Source of the DNA: an uncultured Paracoccaceae bacterium
GTDB taxonomy: Bacteria > Pseudomonadota > Alphaproteobacteria > Rhodobacterales > Rhodobacteraceae
DNA: 64,000 nt
Assembly (NCBI GenBank): GCA_947497065.1
Contig: CANMEQ010000002.1
Location: 124,001-188,000, forward strand
Direction: 5' to 3'
Under the pieces are notes generated by a model. It was given only the letters and a program-made list of their open reading frames with translations. It had not been told where the DNA came from and ran no database searches. A program made the position numbers and the translations under genes. Numbering within the stretch: the stretch's first letter is position 1; each line of letters opens with the position of its first letter. Positions 36,137 to 43,458 of this stretch are shown here, one piece after another.

Positions 36137-36215
36137 GTGTTTGGGGAATTGTTTGCACGAAATTCGAGTTGTGTCTCGAATCCCGCTCTGTCATTTCGAT
36201 ATACAGGAGCCTGTT

Positions 36216-36920
36216 ATGAAACTGATCAACGCCAAATCTGGTTCGGCAAACGCCAATACAATTTCCGACGCCTTGTCCCAAGCGATCCATGAACACCGAC
36301 TGGCACCGGGGACCAAGTTAGGTGAGGACGAGCTGTCAGATATCTATGGGGTATCGCGGACAATCGTGCGCACGGCGCTCCAGTCTCTCGCACACCATCA
36401 GATCGTAGAGATCAAACGTAACCGTGGTGCCTTTGTCGCTCAACCTAGCCTCGCCGAGGCCCATGAGGTGTTTGAGGCTCGCGAATTGCTGGAGCCGCGT
36501 ACGGCAAGAACCGCAGCGCTGCACGCGACACCCGATGATATTGTCCTTTTGCAAGACCACATCACTCAGGAACATGCCGCCATGAACGCAGGTGATCGTG
36601 GGCGAGCACTGTACCTGTCAGGCCGATTTCATATCGAAATCGCCCGTATAGCGAACCAGCAGACCATCGCAGATATCATCAATGTCTTGATCGCGCGCTC
36701 ATCGCTTATTATCGCGCTATATTGGCGGCGTGAAAGTGCACTGTGTGAAAGCCAAGCCCACCATGCCCTAATTAAAGCGATCAACGACAATGATGGAACA
36801 CGGGCTGAAGAGTTAATGCAAAGCCACCTTGTTGATCTTCATTCGGCACTAAATCTCAGCGAATTGCCGGCGGTTGAGCAAGATTTGAAGTCCATGCTGT
36901 TAGGGGACAGCGGGCGCTGA
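36216..36920 (+). CDS. GntR family transcriptional regulator (FCD type)
   Basis: A 234-residue regulator. The winged helix-turn-helix covers about residues 12-75 (ISDALSQAIHEHRLAPGTKL, DIYGVSRTIVRTALQSLAHH). The C-terminal FCD domain has the family metal-site pattern, with FHIEIARIANQ and the final HHALIKAINDND containing the conserved histidines. I chose ATG 36216 because AGGAG lies nine bases upstream; an open frame extends further upstream but runs over the palindrome. It likely represses the divergent ABC operon in the absence of its ligand. Confidence 0.9.
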   Translation: MKLINAKSGSANANTISDALSQAIHEHRLAPGTKLGEDELSDIYGVSRTIVRTALQSLAHHQIVEIKRNRGAFVAQPSLAEAHEVFEARELLEPRTARTAALHATPDDIVLLQDHITQEHAAMNAGDRGRALYLSGRFHIEIARIANQQTIADIINVLIARSSLIIALYWRRESALCESQAHHALIKAINDNDGTRAEELMQSHLVDLHSALNLSELPAVEQDLKSMLLGDSGR

Positions 36921-37235
36921 GTTCGAATTGGGGCGACTATCACTACGTCGACGCGTACGCACGCGAGAGAAACCTACAGCCCGACACCGGAAGCACAGAT
37001 CAAATTGTTTCGCAGTTAGCTATGAACCAGCAGCCGATGTTCGCCTAAAGCCCACACCCTGCGTCAAATCTTAACAGAGCGCTGCGTTCGGTGCGTTAAC
37101 CACGGCAAACCCAGCGTCAGAGCAATACCAGACCCATACTGGCCCCATATCGTCGAAACCCCACGAAAAAAGGCGTTAACATACGATTCGTTCATCGGAA
37201 CGGGGGCGGGGCGTTTGGGCGTTAACCAATCGGGG
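36921..37235. other. Gene-free stretch with a possible coding remnant
   Basis: No intact gene is visible in these 315 bases. On the plus strand, 36926-37048 reads as 40 codons ending in TAA with protein-like composition (WGDYHYVDAYARERN near its start) but no start codon; the frame is open only back to 36878 inside the GntR gene. It may be the tail of a decayed gene or chance. The rest contains three copies of GCGTTAAC (near 37096, 37171 and 37220), the last two at the end next to the M42 peptidase gene. No terminator is obvious. Confidence 0.3.
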
Positions 37236-38270
37236 TTACTGCTCCGCTAGATACGCGACCAGAATGTCTTTGGCGGCCTGCAAATCGGTTTTGTGGATCA
37301 TCTCCGTCACCGTGTGAATGTACCGCGTGCCCACCACAATCCCGACAGCCCGCGCACCTGCGGCCGCCTGTTGTGCCGCGGCACCGTCTTGCCCGCCAGC
37401 CGCCAGCATGGTGCGCTGGTAGGGGATGTCATTCTTGATTGCGATGTCCTCAATCTCACGCACCAGCGCCTTGTCGGCAATGAAACTGCTGTCGCGCACA
37501 TGCAGGCCAAATCCTTTGCCTTGGGTCGTCGTGGCAAATTGTTCGGGGATGCCCGGCGTGTCGCAGGCCAACGTTGTGTCGATCCCAATACCAATGTCTG
37601 GCTGCACCTTGAACGCCGATGTGCGCGCACCGCGCAGGCCCACTTCTTCTTGACAGGTGAACACCACATGCAGCTCCGCACCGCGGCCTTTGTCGCCCAA
37701 GGCTTTCATCACCTCGATGCCTAACCAGCAGGCGATGCGGTTGTCCAAAGCCTTTGAAACGAATTTGTCGCCCATCTCCAGAAACGGCTCGTCCATAACA
37801 ACGTAATCGCCAACGTTCACCACATCTTTGGTCGCGGCACCCATTCCCAAATCCACGAAAAACTCACCCAATTCAGGCACCTTTTTGCGGTCTTCGGGAG
37901 ACGCGATGTGCACAGGCTTGCCGCCCGGGTTCATCACCCCTTTGAAATCCCCGTCATCGGTGCACACCAACACGCGGCGCGAAAACAGGTTGCGCGGGTC
38001 AAACCCACCGACCGGCTGCAAATAGACAAACCCCTTTTCGCTGATGTGGCTGACCAGAAAACCGATCTCATCCATGTGGCACAACAGCATGATCTTCGGC
38101 GCATCGGGCGTGTCGGCATCGCGGCGGCACAGCAGCGATCCCATCGGGTCAACCGTGACCTCATCGAACAGCCCATCAATCTGTTTCAGGATTAAATCGC
38201 GCACGCGCTCTTCATGTCCGGGCACGCCGGGGGTTTCGCACAGGGTTCGCAACAGCTCGGTGTTCATCAT
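37236..38270 (-). CDS. M42 family metallopeptidase
   Basis: A 344-residue aminopeptidase of the M42 (glutamyl aminopeptidase/tetrahedral) family. It starts MMNTELLRTLCETPGVPGHE. Metal and catalytic segments are seen: MLLCHMDEIGFLV (His ligand and Asp), KALDNRIACWLG (bridging Asp), FTCQEEVGLRGA (catalytic Glu pair) and GIDTTLACDTPG. Such enzymes trim peptides in the cytoplasm as large oligomers with two zinc or cobalt ions per subunit. It stands alone on the minus strand, with no operon partner. Confidence 0.93.
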   Translation of the reverse strand: MMNTELLRTLCETPGVPGHEERVRDLILKQIDGLFDEVTVDPMGSLLCRRDADTPDAPKIMLLCHMDEIGFLVSHISEKGFVYLQPVGGFDPRNLFSRRVLVCTDDGDFKGVMNPGGKPVHIASPEDRKKVPELGEFFVDLGMGAATKDVVNVGDYVVMDEPFLEMGDKFVSKALDNRIACWLGIEVMKALGDKGRGAELHVVFTCQEEVGLRGARTSAFKVQPDIGIGIDTTLACDTPGIPEQFATTTQGKGFGLHVRDSSFIADKALVREIEDIAIKNDIPYQRTMLAAGGQDGAAAQQAAAGARAVGIVVGTRYIHTVTEMIHKTDLQAAKDILVAYLAEQ

Positions 38271-38365
38271 GGGATCCTTTGATCTAACGTTGGCCTGACC
38301 TTGGCGCAGGCGCTTGGCACCTGCAAGACCCTGTCAAAGGTTAACAAACCGCTGAAATTTCGAGG

Positions 38366-38405
38366 TTATCCACCGGAAATGTCCCGCGTCTCCACCTTAT
38401 CCCCA
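38366..38405. other. Two DnaA-box-like nonamers
   Basis: TTATCCACC at 38366-38374 and TTATCCCCA at 38397-38405 each differ by one base from the strong E. coli DnaA box TTATCCACA. They lie in the same orientation, 31 bases apart, in the gene-free stretch between the M42 peptidase and YbjN genes. They may be chance matches. They are listed because the strand base composition changes sign in the surrounding few kilobases. Confidence 0.2.
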
Positions 38406-38544
38406 AGAAAATGCTTTACACAAAGGGGGTCCAGCGCCCACCATATGTTGTAAGGAGTGCGACGATGTATCCACTCCCTTGAGCAGGACACCAGATTTGC
38501 ACCTCTGCCAGGGTGCGCTGGATTGGACAGGAGGGTTTACGCCC

Positions 38545-39048
38545 ATGGCACTCACCGAGCACTTCGATTCCGTCGACGATATTCACCCGATTGATCTGGT
38601 GGAGCACATCGCAGAACACCATTCTTGGGAATTTGACCGCATCCACGACGACCAGATTGCCTTCGTCGTCGAGGGGCAGTGGCGCAGCTATTCGATCACC
38701 TTGGCGTGGTCTGCGTACGACCAAACCCTGCGTCTGATCTCGACCTTTGAGATGGAGCCGCCCGCCGATCGTTTGCCGGCCTTGTACGAATGTCTGAACC
38801 GCACCAACGACATGTGTTGGGCCGGCGCGTTCACCTATTGGGCAGAACAAAAATTGATGGTCTACCGCTACGGTTTGGTGCTGGCAGGCGAGCAGATCGC
38901 AAGCCCGGAACAGATCGACACGATGATCAATGCCGCCGTGCTGTCCGCCGAACGGTTCTACCCCGCATTCCAGCTGGTCACATGGGCCGAGCGCACCCCC
39001 GAAGACGCACTTCAGGTTGCAATCTGCGAGGCCTACGGCACCGCCTAA
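38545..39048 (+). CDS. YbjN domain-containing protein
   Basis: A 167-residue soluble protein of the YbjN family, predicted to be related to type III secretion chaperone folds. Visible segments are EHHSWEFDRIHDDQIAFVVEG and ALYECLNRTNDMCWAGAFTYW. I chose ATG 38545 because CAGGAGGG lies about nine bases upstream; a TTG at 38479 would add 22 residues without family resemblance. It lies directly before proC, separated by a terminator. The biochemical role is unknown; in enterobacteria YbjN affects stress tolerance and motility. Confidence 0.85.
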   Translation: MALTEHFDSVDDIHPIDLVEHIAEHHSWEFDRIHDDQIAFVVEGQWRSYSITLAWSAYDQTLRLISTFEMEPPADRLPALYECLNRTNDMCWAGAFTYWAEQKLMVYRYGLVLAGEQIASPEQIDTMINAAVLSAERFYPAFQLVTWAERTPEDALQVAICEAYGTA

Positions 39049-39072
39049 CCACCACCCGCGAACCATTTGACC

Positions 39073-39120
39073 CCCCGATCTACGCGGCCTAACGTCGGCC
39101 CGACTAGATCGGGGTTTTTT
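39073..39120 (+). terminator. Rho-independent terminator touching the proC start
   Basis: CCCCGATCTA (39073-39082) pairs perfectly with TAGATCGGGG (39105-39114), followed by six T bases up to 39120. It ends the YbjN transcript. The T-run is immediately followed by the proC ATG at 39121. Confidence 0.85.
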
Positions 39121-39933
39121 ATGTCTATGGATAAAATCGAACAACAGGGGTTGGTCCTGTTGGGATGCGGTAAAATGGGGTCTGCCATGTTGGCGGGATG
39201 GTTGGCGCAGGGCCTGCCTGCAACGTCGGTTTGGGTGCTGGACCCGCACCCGTCTGCGTGGCTGACCGCCACGGGCGTGCACGTCAACGCGGGCCTGCCA
39301 CCGGCGCCCGCACTCGTTTTGATCGCCGTTAAACCGCAAATGATGGGCGATGCGCTGCCTGCGATGGCGGCTTTGGGCAACGGCGAAACCGTGTTCCTCT
39401 CCGTTGCGGCGGGCACACCGATTTCGATGTTCGAAACCGCCTTGGGCGCCAGCAGCCCGATCATTCGCGCCATGCCAAACACACCTGCCGCCATTGGGCG
39501 CGGCATCACGGCGATTGTCGGCAACGCCCACGCAACGCAGGCCGACATGGACATGGCCGATGCATTGTTGCGCGCCGTAGGGCAGGTCGTGCGTTTGGAG
39601 GATGAAAGCCAGATGGATGCGGTAACAGCCGTCTCCGGCTCCGGCCCGGCTTACGTATTCCACCTGATCGAAACACTGGCCGCGGCAGGTGCCGCCGAAG
39701 GCCTGCCAGCCGATCTCGCCATGGCGCTGGCCAAGGCGACCGTGGGCGGTGCAGGGCAATTGGCAGAGGATGCCGACGAAGACCCGACCCAATTGCGCGT
39801 CAACGTCACATCCCCCAACGGCACCACGCAGGCCGCATTGGACGTGCTGATGAACGACACCGATGGCTTCCCCGTTTTGCTGCGCCGCGCCGTGAAGGCC
39901 GCCGCTGACAGATCAAAAGAGCTCGGCGCATGA
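39121..39933 (+). CDS. proC: Pyrroline-5-carboxylate reductase
   Basis: A 270-residue ProC, the last enzyme of proline synthesis, reducing 1-pyrroline-5-carboxylate with NAD(P)H. The Rossmann motif is LLGCGKMGSAMLAGW, followed by VLIAVKPQMM and the substrate segment VSGSGPAYVFHLIE; the C-terminus has LRVNVTSPNGTTQAALDVL. The start is ATG 39121 or ATG 39127 (MDKIEQQ). Neither has a usual ribosome site because the preceding bases are a terminator hairpin and T-run. It overlaps the next gene by four bases. Confidence 0.95.
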   Translation: MSMDKIEQQGLVLLGCGKMGSAMLAGWLAQGLPATSVWVLDPHPSAWLTATGVHVNAGLPPAPALVLIAVKPQMMGDALPAMAALGNGETVFLSVAAGTPISMFETALGASSPIIRAMPNTPAAIGRGITAIVGNAHATQADMDMADALLRAVGQVVRLEDESQMDAVTAVSGSGPAYVFHLIETLAAAGAAEGLPADLAMALAKATVGGAGQLAEDADEDPTQLRVNVTSPNGTTQAALDVLMNDTDGFPVLLRRAVKAAADRSKELGA

Positions 39934-40265
39934 GCGAGATTTCATTCGATGATTTCATGAAGGTCGATATCCGCGTGGGTCGTGTGACCCGTGCAGAGCC
40001 GTTTCCCGAAGCCCGAAAGCCCGCGATTAAAATGTGGATCGATTTCGGTGCCGAGATCGGGACCCGCAAAACATCGGCCCAAATCACCGCCCATTATACG
40101 CCGGACACTTTGGTGGGGCGGCAAGTCATGGGGGTGGTGAATTTCCCACCCCGTCAAATCGGCCCCTTCATGTCCGAAGTGCTGGTGCTGGGCGCCTATG
40201 ATGCCGACGGCGTGGTGTTGATCGCGCCCGATAAAGAAATCCCTTTAGGAGAACGCATGTGTTGA
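39930..40265 (+). CDS. tRNA-binding domain protein, CsaA-like
   Basis: A 111-residue single-domain EMAP/tRNA-binding protein (FDDFMKVDIRVGRVTRAEPF at the start, VNFPPRQIGPFMSEVLVLGA later). It matches CsaA, a small dimeric protein in Bacillus with chaperone-like properties and an OB fold that can bind tRNA. It overlaps proC by four bases and the following dehydrogenase gene by seven, so the three form an operon. Confidence 0.9.
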   Translation: MSEISFDDFMKVDIRVGRVTRAEPFPEARKPAIKMWIDFGAEIGTRKTSAQITAHYTPDTLVGRQVMGVVNFPPRQIGPFMSEVLVLGAYDADGVVLIAPDKEIPLGERMC

Positions 40266-41206
40266 AACTACTGATCACACGTAAAATCGCCGACCCTGTG
40301 TTGGAGCAGGCCAAAAACCTGTTCGACGTTACCCTGCATGACGGCGGCCCATTGTCCGTCACCGACAGCGCGACCGCCTTGGCCAGCTATGATGCCATTT
40401 TGCCCACCTTGGGCGATGATTTCAGCGCAGCGGCTTTTTCGGGCGAGATGCGGTGTAAAATTTTGGGCAATTTCGGGGTTGGGTATAACCACATTGATGC
40501 CGCTGCTGCGGCAGATGCGGGCGTTATCGTCACCAACACGCCCGACGTTCTTACCGATGCGACCGCGGACATTGCTCTCACGCTTCTGTTGGCCACTGCA
40601 CGCCGCGCGGGCGAGGGCGAGCGTATGGTGCGCGATGGGCGTTGGGGCGGATTTGGCCCCAAAGGGTTACTGGGCACACAGGTGACCGGAAAAACTCTGG
40701 GCATCATCGGCATGGGCCGGATCGGCCAAGCGATTGCCGCGCGCTGTCACTACGGTTTCGGTATGGATGTCGTGTTTCACAACCGCTCGCCCAAAGTGAC
40801 CGAGGTCCCAGCCCGCCAATTAGAATCACTTGTCGAGGTGATGAGGGCCGCAGACTTTGTCGTGGTCGCCACACCAGGTGGTGCAGAAACAACCAAACTG
40901 ATCAATTCTGCGGCATTGGCTGCAATGAAGTCCTCTGCGATTTTTGTGAACATCAGTCGCGGCGAAGTGGTGGATGAGGAGGCCCTTATCACCGCGCTCG
41001 AGGAGGGTCGCATCGCCGGGGCAGGGCTTGACGTATACGAAAAGGAACCCTTTGTTCCGCCACGTCTTTTGGCGCTGGAGAACTGCGTGCTGTTGCCTCA
41101 CCTCGGGTCTGCCACTGTCGAGACGCGGCAGGCGATGGGGCAGATGGCCTTGGATAATATTATCGCATGGTCAGAAGATCGTGACCCGCCGCAGCGGGTC
41201 AATTGA
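40259..41206 (+). CDS. D-2-hydroxyacid dehydrogenase (glyoxylate/hydroxypyruvate reductase-like)
   Basis: A 315-residue NAD(P)-dependent dehydrogenase. The coenzyme motif is GIIGMGRIGQAIAARC, the catalytic arginine is in VNISRGEVVDEEAL, and the catalytic histidine is in VLLPHLGSATVET. The N-terminal catalytic half has FGVGYNHIDAAAA and VLTDATADIALTLLLA. It probably reduces glyoxylate or hydroxypyruvate. The start is GTG 40259, preceded by AGGAGA; it overlaps the CsaA-like gene. Confidence 0.9.
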   Translation: MLKLLITRKIADPVLEQAKNLFDVTLHDGGPLSVTDSATALASYDAILPTLGDDFSAAAFSGEMRCKILGNFGVGYNHIDAAAAADAGVIVTNTPDVLTDATADIALTLLLATARRAGEGERMVRDGRWGGFGPKGLLGTQVTGKTLGIIGMGRIGQAIAARCHYGFGMDVVFHNRSPKVTEVPARQLESLVEVMRAADFVVVATPGGAETTKLINSAALAAMKSSAIFVNISRGEVVDEEALITALEEGRIAGAGLDVYEKEPFVPPRLLALENCVLLPHLGSATVETRQAMGQMALDNIIAWSEDRDPPQRVN

Positions 41207-41211
41207 GAGTT

Positions 41212-41805
41212 CTAAAACAATGTGTCGTCGCTGTTCATGGCATCGCGCCAATGGCGGCGACATAGGCTCACATAGCTTTCGTTGCCGCCGATTTGCACCT
41301 GATCCCCACCAGAGACCACGTTGCCTTCACCGTCTTTGCGCACGACCATAGAGGCCTTTTTGCCGCAAAAACAGATGGTGCGCACTTCGCGCATTTCATC
41401 TGCCAGAGCCAACAATGCGGCGGACCCTGGGAATAATTCCCCCATGAAATCAACGCGTAAGCCAAACGCCATGACGGGGACATTCAGGTCGTCCACAACG
41501 CGCGCCAGCTGCCACACCTGTTTTTGGCTCAAAAATTGAGCCTCGTCGACAAAGACGCAAGCGCAGGGTCCGTCGTTTAATCGGTCCGAAACTTTGCGAA
41601 ACAAATCATCTGACGCGACGAAGGTATCCGCCTCTGCGCCGATGCCGATACGGCTCGCGATGCGGCCTTCGCCTGCGCGATTGTCGAATTGCGCGGTCAA
41701 TAAATATGTCTGCATGCCACGTTCGGCATAGTTATGCGCCGCCTGCAAAAGCACAGTCGATTTGCCAGCGTTCATCGTCGAGTAGTTAAAATAAAGCTTT
41801 GCCAT
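41212..41805 (-). CDS. tdk: Thymidine kinase
   Basis: A 197-residue type II thymidine kinase of the salvage pathway. It starts MAKLYFNYSTMNAGKST (P-loop). The Walker B-like segment is CVFVDEAQFLS, and the lasso and zinc region shows FCGKKASMVVRK and SLCRRHW. I chose ATG 41805 because family homology begins there; an upstream extension would add 38 unrelated residues. It converges on the dehydrogenase gene, with five bases between stops. A strong hairpin lies just upstream. Confidence 0.93.
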   Translation of the reverse strand: MAKLYFNYSTMNAGKSTVLLQAAHNYAERGMQTYLLTAQFDNRAGEGRIASRIGIGAEADTFVASDDLFRKVSDRLNDGPCACVFVDEAQFLSQKQVWQLARVVDDLNVPVMAFGLRVDFMGELFPGSAALLALADEMREVRTICFCGKKASMVVRKDGEGNVVSGGDQVQIGGNESYVSLCRRHWRDAMNSDDTLF

Positions 41806-41822
41806 GACGCCGATAGATGGAC

Positions 41823-42029
41823 CGCCGCTGACCCTGTTGCAAGGGGTCTGCGGCGATCCTTTCGGTGTTTCGCCCGTGAGCGGGGGCTCTGGAAAGAGCC
41901 TTACGAAACAGTGGACCAAGAGAACACGAAATACAGAATTTTAACGTTCTGTCCTTGGATGGGGTCCGGTCTCTTGGTCCTACGGCGTTGGGGACGCCGA
42001 TTCGATTTCATGTTGAGGGTTCCCAACCC
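41823..42029 (+). ncRNA. Structured intergenic region, candidate RNA or leader
   Basis: No protein gene lies between 41806 and 42126, but the stretch is filled with hairpins. GCCGC-T-GACCC pairs with GGGTC-T-GCGGC (41823-41853). CCCG/CGGG is at 41872-41883. GGCTCT-GGAA-AGAGCC is at 41884-41899. An 11-bp perfect arm GGACCAAGAGA (41912-41922) pairs with TCTCTTGGTCC (41969-41979) around an inner ACAGAA/TTCTGT stem. CGGCGT/ACGCCG is at 41982-41998, and AGGGTT/AACCCT at 42015-42029. None is followed by a T-run. I could not match it to SRP RNA, RNase P RNA, 6S or tmRNA. It may be the leader of the gene at 42127 or an independent RNA; the strand is a guess. Confidence 0.35.
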
Positions 42030-42126
42030 TGCCATGGGTCTATATTTGTAAATGAACGACTGGATGGGTATGGGAAAACGCTTGGGGCATTCCCCTCACC
42101 TTCAAAAGAGATAGGAACTGCAAAAC

Positions 42127-42585
42127 ATGGCTGGCATCGGCAGCTACTTGAAAAAGCACACAGAAGCTCTCGTTAAAGACGTAGGTATAGAACCTGCATG
42201 CGAGCTGACTGGAAAATCAAAAGCAACGCTTGGGCGTTATTATTCGGATTCGGATGAACATGCGGATCGATTCATGCCTGTTGATGCGGTGGCCCAGCTT
42301 GAGGCTGCAGCAAGTTACCCTCACGTCACGTCGGCGCTGGCCGAGTTGCACGGCAGCACGTTGAACAAAGAAACGGCACCGAAAAATTCAACCGGGACCG
42401 GTGGGATCAATGCGGATGTGATTGCCCTGAGCCAACGGTTCGCGATGCTGATGTCGGAATACCAGCAATCCATCGAAGACGGTATTATTACCGTGAACGA
42501 GGCAAAACGTTTGCTGCGTGAAACCTTGGAGCTGCAGAAAGTTCTCATTGATATGAAGCTGCATCTTGAGGATGAGAGTGTCTGA
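42127..42585 (+). CDS. Unrecognised small protein with a possible helix-turn-helix
   Basis: A 152-residue soluble protein I do not recognise. Residues 15-40 ([22 protein letters not shown]) could form a helix-turn-helix. A Gly/Thr/Asn-rich linker follows near residue 85 (KNSTGTGG), then a helical C-terminal half ([20 protein letters not shown]) ending acidic (HLEDESV). This resembles small phage-type regulators only loosely. The gene overlaps arsH by eight bases and follows the hairpin-rich region, so it may be part of a regulated unit with arsH. Confidence 0.6.
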   Translation: MAGIGSYLKKHTEALVKDVGIEPACELTGKSKATLGRYYSDSDEHADRFMPVDAVAQLEAAASYPHVTSALAELHGSTLNKETAPKNSTGTGGINADVIALSQRFAMLMSEYQQSIEDGIITVNEAKRLLRETLELQKVLIDMKLHLEDESV

Positions 42586-43294
42586 GATAGATCTTTCGGA
42601 CATGCCCAACATTGTGGATGGGCAGTTGAAGCCGTTGGATATTCCTGCGCTTGTCGGCCCGGATGAGCCTGACCACGCGCCGCGTATTTTGTTGCTGTAT
42701 GGGTCGTTGCGTGACACCAGTTATTCTCGCACGGCTGCCGAGGAAGGCGCGCGTGTGTTGCGGGCCTTGGGCTGTGAGACGCGGTTTTTTGACCCCCGTG
42801 GCCTACCGATGCCCGATGATGCGCCGGCGGATCACCCCAAGGTCGAAGAGCTGCGCCAGTTGGCGCTGTGGTCTGAAGGCATGGTCTGGAGCTCGCCCGA
42901 GCGACATGGCGCGATGACCGGAATTATGAAAACCCAGATCGATTGGTTGCCCTTGGCCCCGATTGGGGGCGTGCGGCCGACCCAAGGTAAGACACTGGCT
43001 GTGATGCAGGTGTCGGGCGGGTCGCAATCGTTCAATGCGGTCAATCAAATGCGCATTTTGGGCCGTTGGATGCGGATGGTGACGATTCCCAATCAGTCCT
43101 CCGTGCCTAAAGCGTGGTCTGAGTTTGAGGCAGGGCGGATGAAGCCTTCGCCGCTGTACAACCGCATCGTGGACGTCATGGAAGAGCTGGCCCGTTTCAC
43201 ACTGATGGTGCGGGGCCGCAAAGACATGTTGGTCGATCGCTATTCAGAACGCGTTGAAAGCCTCGAAGAGGTTCATAAACGCGTCAATCTATGA
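42578..43294 (+). CDS. arsH: ArsH-type NADPH-dependent FMN reductase
   Basis: A protein of about 238 residues in the ArsH flavoprotein family. The FMN phosphate loop is [13 protein letters not shown], and the family segments [23 protein letters not shown] and [24 protein letters not shown] follow. ArsH oxidises organoarsenicals or acts as a quinone or azo reductase. I chose GTG 42578 because GAGG lies six bases upstream; ATG 42572 is possible. No other ars genes (arsR, arsB, arsC) lie in the window. Confidence 0.88.
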   Translation: MSEIDLSDMPNIVDGQLKPLDIPALVGPDEPDHAPRILLLYGSLRDTSYSRTAAEEGARVLRALGCETRFFDPRGLPMPDDAPADHPKVEELRQLALWSEGMVWSSPERHGAMTGIMKTQIDWLPLAPIGGVRPTQGKTLAVMQVSGGSQSFNAVNQMRILGRWMRMVTIPNQSSVPKAWSEFEAGRMKPSPLYNRIVDVMEELARFTLMVRGRKDMLVDRYSERVESLEEVHKRVNL

Positions 43295-43295
43295 G

Positions 43296-43370
43296 TTAGA
43301 TGAACGGCACGAAGGGCACACCGCAGGCGGACAGCACGAAAAGAGCGGTGAGTGCGAGGATCGGTTTCAT
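43296..43370 (-). CDS. Very small lipoprotein (24 residues)
   Basis: Reading the minus strand from ATG 43370 gives 24 codons and a stop. The peptide starts MKPILALTALFVLSAC and continues for eight more residues (GVPFVPFI). It has a basic start, a hydrophobic core and a lipobox LSAC, so it would be processed to an eight-residue lipopeptide after the Cys. An AAGGA ribosome site lies just upstream. It is convergent with arsH, one base from its stop. The function is unknown; tiny lipoproteins like entericidins are a loose comparison. Confidence 0.65.
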   Translation of the reverse strand: MKPILALTALFVLSACGVPFVPFI

Positions 43371-43458
43371 TGTTTTTCCTTTTTGACTGCTGCGATGACC
43401 CTAACGCAGGGACTTTGCCGCAATCAACACAACTGTCGCATCCAAAGGTTAAAGTTGT

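Noticed and set aside
41881-41899. SRP RNA (4.5S) start, because of GGGGGCTCTG
   Set aside because: The conserved SRP core with the GGAAGGAAGCA-type tetraloop helix is absent downstream.
41912-41979. Miniature transposable element with 11-base terminal inverted repeats
   Set aside because: There is no target-site duplication and the neighbouring bases also form hairpins, so an RNA structure fits better.
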